64,000 bases of DNA, taken from Agathobaculum massiliense. GTDB lineage: Bacteria; Bacillota; Clostridia; Oscillospirales; Butyricicoccaceae. A model generated the notes under the pieces. That model saw only the letters and a list, made by a program, of their open reading frames with translations. It searched no databases and was not told where the DNA came from. Below are positions 62,901 through 64,000 of this stretch, one piece after another. Positions within the stretch are counted from its first letter, which is position 1. The number at the start of each line of letters is the position of its first letter. The DNA is taken from positions 2,294,001 to 2,358,000 of the forward strand of contig NZ_OMPN01000001.1 of the NCBI RefSeq assembly GCF_900291975.1, in the 5' to 3' direction. The position numbers were made by a program, and so were the translations under genes.

Positions 62901-64000
62901 TCCGAAGCGGTGAGCGGTTCGGGCAGGACGCTTTCCAGCATTTTCACGTTAAATGAGAAAGCGGGGTCTTTTTCCGCGTATGCCTGCGCGGTTTTCAGCT
63001 TTGCGCGGATATTGCCGGAAAGGTACTCGTCCGCCGGCTGCCAGACGCCGCTTACCGGTTCGCGGAAAATCTGCCCGTGCAGCGCGGAAATGATCTGCCC
63101 CTCCGGCGTCCCGCCCAGCAGGCGGGACATATAAGCAAAGTCGATTTCCCCGCGTTCCGCAAGGGATAAACCCAGCGCATCCTGCGGCGTATCCGCGCTG
63201 GTCACGGCAATATGCGGCCGGATCGTGCGCAGGGTGAAGATATCGCTTTTGCCTTTGACGTTCTGCTCATCGTCCAGCTCCTCCAATGCCAGCAGCAGCG
63301 GATAGCCTGCGTCCCGTGAAAAGGCGCGGCGGTTGGCGGTATCGTGGAGATAGCCGTGCTTTTTGACAAAGGCGTCGTACTGCCCGTTCAGCGTACGCTG
63401 CAGCCCGTGCAGCGTGTCATCATCACAACCTTCGGTCTGTGCTATGATCAAATCGCGCACGGTTTTTCGCAGGCCGATCATGCCGCGGGCGCGCTGCGAT
63501 GCGGTTTCCTTATATCCTGTAGGCTCATCCCTGCCAGCGGCGCGGAAAAACACCGCCCCGTCCTTGATGAAATAGCTATAATCTTCAACCTCTTCATCCG
63601 GGGTACTTCCTGTATTTTGCGATGTGTTCCACTGGAACACATCCGCAGCGCCGCGCACCGGCAGCTTCTCCAGCGCCCCGATATGCCGTACCGCTTCTGC
63701 AAGCTGCCCCTTCAGGTCTGCACCCGGAATCGGCGCGCAGGTGGTATCATAGCCGTATCTGGTGCTTTCCATCTTCATTTCACCCAAGACCATTTCCGGG
63801 TGGGAGATGAAATAACGGTTCATGGAAAGCCCGTCTGGATTTTGCCCCAGCTGTACCCACTCAGTCTCGGTCTCCGGCGGCGTTTCCCGCTTTTGCAGGA
63901 ACAGGATATCCGTTGTCACCTCTGCGCCGGCATTGGCTTTGAACGCATTGTTTGGCAGACGGATAGCGCCCAGCAAATCCGCCTTCTGCGCAAGCAGGCG
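59927..64000 (-). CDS. ICE methylase/SNF2-helicase mega-protein, C-terminal part
   Basis: At least 1357 codons; the frame is open through the right window edge, so the N-terminus is outside. The first visible part (LLGAIRLPNNAFKANAGAEVTTDILFLQKR) is the tail of an N6-adenine methylase-like domain. A linker region follows, then an SNF2-type helicase: motif I LLAHCVGAGKTWTMAAG (near residue 545), motif II IFVDEADEFKNLG, ATGTPISNSMTELY, and motif VI DIEQREGRILRQGNMYDHVDIYR. The C-terminus is a coiled coil. Such methylase-helicase fusions are found in Tn1549-like ICEs, where they may protect or process transferred DNA. It is oriented against the conjugation operon and lies 25 kb from it, unlike the usual collinear order. 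Confidence 0.88.
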   Translation of the reverse strand, partial: RLLAQKADLLGAIRLPNNAFKANAGAEVTTDILFLQKRETPPETETEWVQLGQNPDGLSMNRYFISHPEMVLGEMKMESTRYGYDTTCAPIPGADLKGQLAEAVRHIGALEKLPVRGAADVFQWNTSQNTGSTPDEEVEDYSYFIKDGAVFFRAAGRDEPTGYKETASQRARGMIGLRKTVRDLIIAQTEGCDDDTLHGLQRTLNGQYDAFVKKHGYLHDTANRRAFSRDAGYPLLLALEELDDEQNVKGKSDIFTLRTIRPHIAVTSADTPQDALGLSLAERGEIDFAYMSRLLGGTPEGQIISALHGQIFREPVSGVWQPADEYLSGNIRAKLKTAQAYAEKDPAFSFNVKMLESVLPEPLTASDISVRLGTAWIPPEDITQFVREVLHPPFYAANKITVSYSDAIKSWYVSNKGADNDRNSFAHTKFGTSRANGYELLERALNLRDVQIFDVKIVDGKEKRIPNQQETIKARGKQDALRQAFKDWIFADPERRERLVRYYNEHFNHTRPRTYNGDYLSFPGMNPNITLKEHQRNAVARILYGGNTLLAHCVGAGKTWTMAAGAMELRRLGLAHKPMFVVPNSLTEQWGAEFQQLYPGAHILVAREDDLSKQNRPAFCARIATGDYDAVIIGHSQFEKIPLSPEHARAHIEKQLDTLELSLSEAKKDKGQSFTIKQLESSKKKLEARLEQLMNAKEKDTAVSFEQLGVDRIFVDEADEFKNLGLFTKMRNVAGIQTTAAQKSEDMAAKCEYLNGRSGYNSVVFATGTPISNSMTELYTMMRYLQHDVLEQAGLSDFDSWASAFGETVTAMELSPEGSGYRSKTRFAKFVNLPELVTMWKLAADIQTADMLHLPRPEGTYHNELTAPTPEQEAMVQQLGKRADAVRAGAVAPYEDNMLAITNDGRKLALDQRLSDPSLPDTPESKLNKVVQNVFEIWERTAPEKGTQLIFCDLATPGGKGARKNSFCAYDDIRDKLIARGVPAEEIAYIHHADTTPKKRTLRQQMNAGKVRILIGSTSKMGAGFNVQKRLAAEHEIDCPWRPRDIEQREGRILRQGNMYDHVDIYRYATKSTFDSYNWQTVENKQKFIAQIVTGKSPARTCEDVDAAALSYAEIKALSASDPRIKERMELEVEVNKLNVLRTAYKNEQYHLQDEIRIIPDKITDKERLLAALQQDGRTFAAHHAESVGDTFRAEISGTVYTQKEDAGNALLQRIESETAKIKAGADDALAWEKSLSIGHYCGFELYLTRDPLQNCILWGRGETKRQVDAGMTPQGMMQRLGNALSGIEEHIPDCEKRISLLKEQLKTAKAELDKPWPQEDEYQIKVARLGELNFLLSKKNDQPQFGLDQPQPELTL
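63622..63642. repeat. Palindromic site, copy 2
   Basis: A perfect palindrome, ATGTGTTCCA and TGGAACACAT around a central C, inside the helicase gene. The core matches 35157-35177. Confidence 0.5.

Noticed and set aside
1-64000. tRNA or rRNA genes as integration targets
   Set aside because: None was recognised by eye in either strand; a covariance-model scan would be needed to exclude a tRNA fragment at an att site.

Overview
The window is a mosaic of mobile DNA from a Gram-positive Firmicute, most likely a gut Clostridia of the Oscillospiraceae/Ruminococcaceae type. The evidence is strong purine-rich ribosome binding sites, frequent GTG/TTG starts, S-layer homology, SpaA pilin, sortase, DUF4367 and amidase_6 proteins, and a Tn1549-type conjugation module. 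The organism is inferred, since there is no rRNA or tRNA to confirm it. GC-rich blocks (1-3.9 kb, 9.8-35.1 kb, 42.2-43.8 kb, 59.9-64 kb) alternate with AT-rich blocks, and each switch falls near a recombinase, IS or truncated gene.

Layout. (1) 1-3.9 kb: 3' part of a very large phage-type polyvalent protein. (2) 3.9-9.65 kb: AT-rich relic of a Tn916-family element, with a decapitated tyrosine integrase, an Xre regulator and integrase arm-type repeats at both ends. Its cargo is a pantothenate operon (DUF2520 dehydrogenase, panB, panC, panD). (3) 9.85-10.9 kb: IS30-family transposase. (4) 11-35.1 kb: conjugation module of an ICE, with a toprim protein, candidate oriT, MobC, MobP relaxase, PcfB-like protein, VirD4/T4CP, VirB2-like, TrbL/VirB6-like, PrgI, VirB4 and a lysozyme-amidase. 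Between PcfB and T4CP sits a cell-surface block: membrane protein, sortase, CAP protein, 12-repeat thioester pilin/adhesin and SLH protein. (5) 35.4-38.9 kb: three secreted proteins on the minus strand, interspersed with a second integrase relic and a two-copy hairpin repeat. (6) 39-42.2 kb: RecQ-type helicase, a replication-initiator-like protein and a serine recombinase lacking its catalytic residues. (7) 42.2-43.86 kb: dTDP-rhamnose genes rfbA and rfbC, then rfbB cut off after about 30 codons. (8) 43.9-56.3 kb: LacI-regulated sugar-uptake and catabolism operon (ribose-type ABC transporter plus eight enzymes), interrupted by a MITE. (9) 56.4-59.8 kb: IS110 relic, small secreted proteins, and an ECF sigma/anti-sigma pair. 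(10) 59.9-64 kb: C-terminal part of the ICE's methylase/SNF2-helicase mega-protein, on the opposite strand and running off the right edge.

How the parts work together. The MobC/MobP/PcfB/T4CP/VirB4 set would process DNA at the oriT and export it. The CwlT-like enzyme opens the wall, and the sortase, thioester pilin and SLH proteins probably make donor-recipient contact. The pantothenate and sugar operons are metabolic cargo. The least explained parts are the RecQ / Rep-like / dead-resolvase trio with its res-like palindromes, the sugar operon of unknown substrate, and the pilin whose LPQTG motif has no membrane tail.
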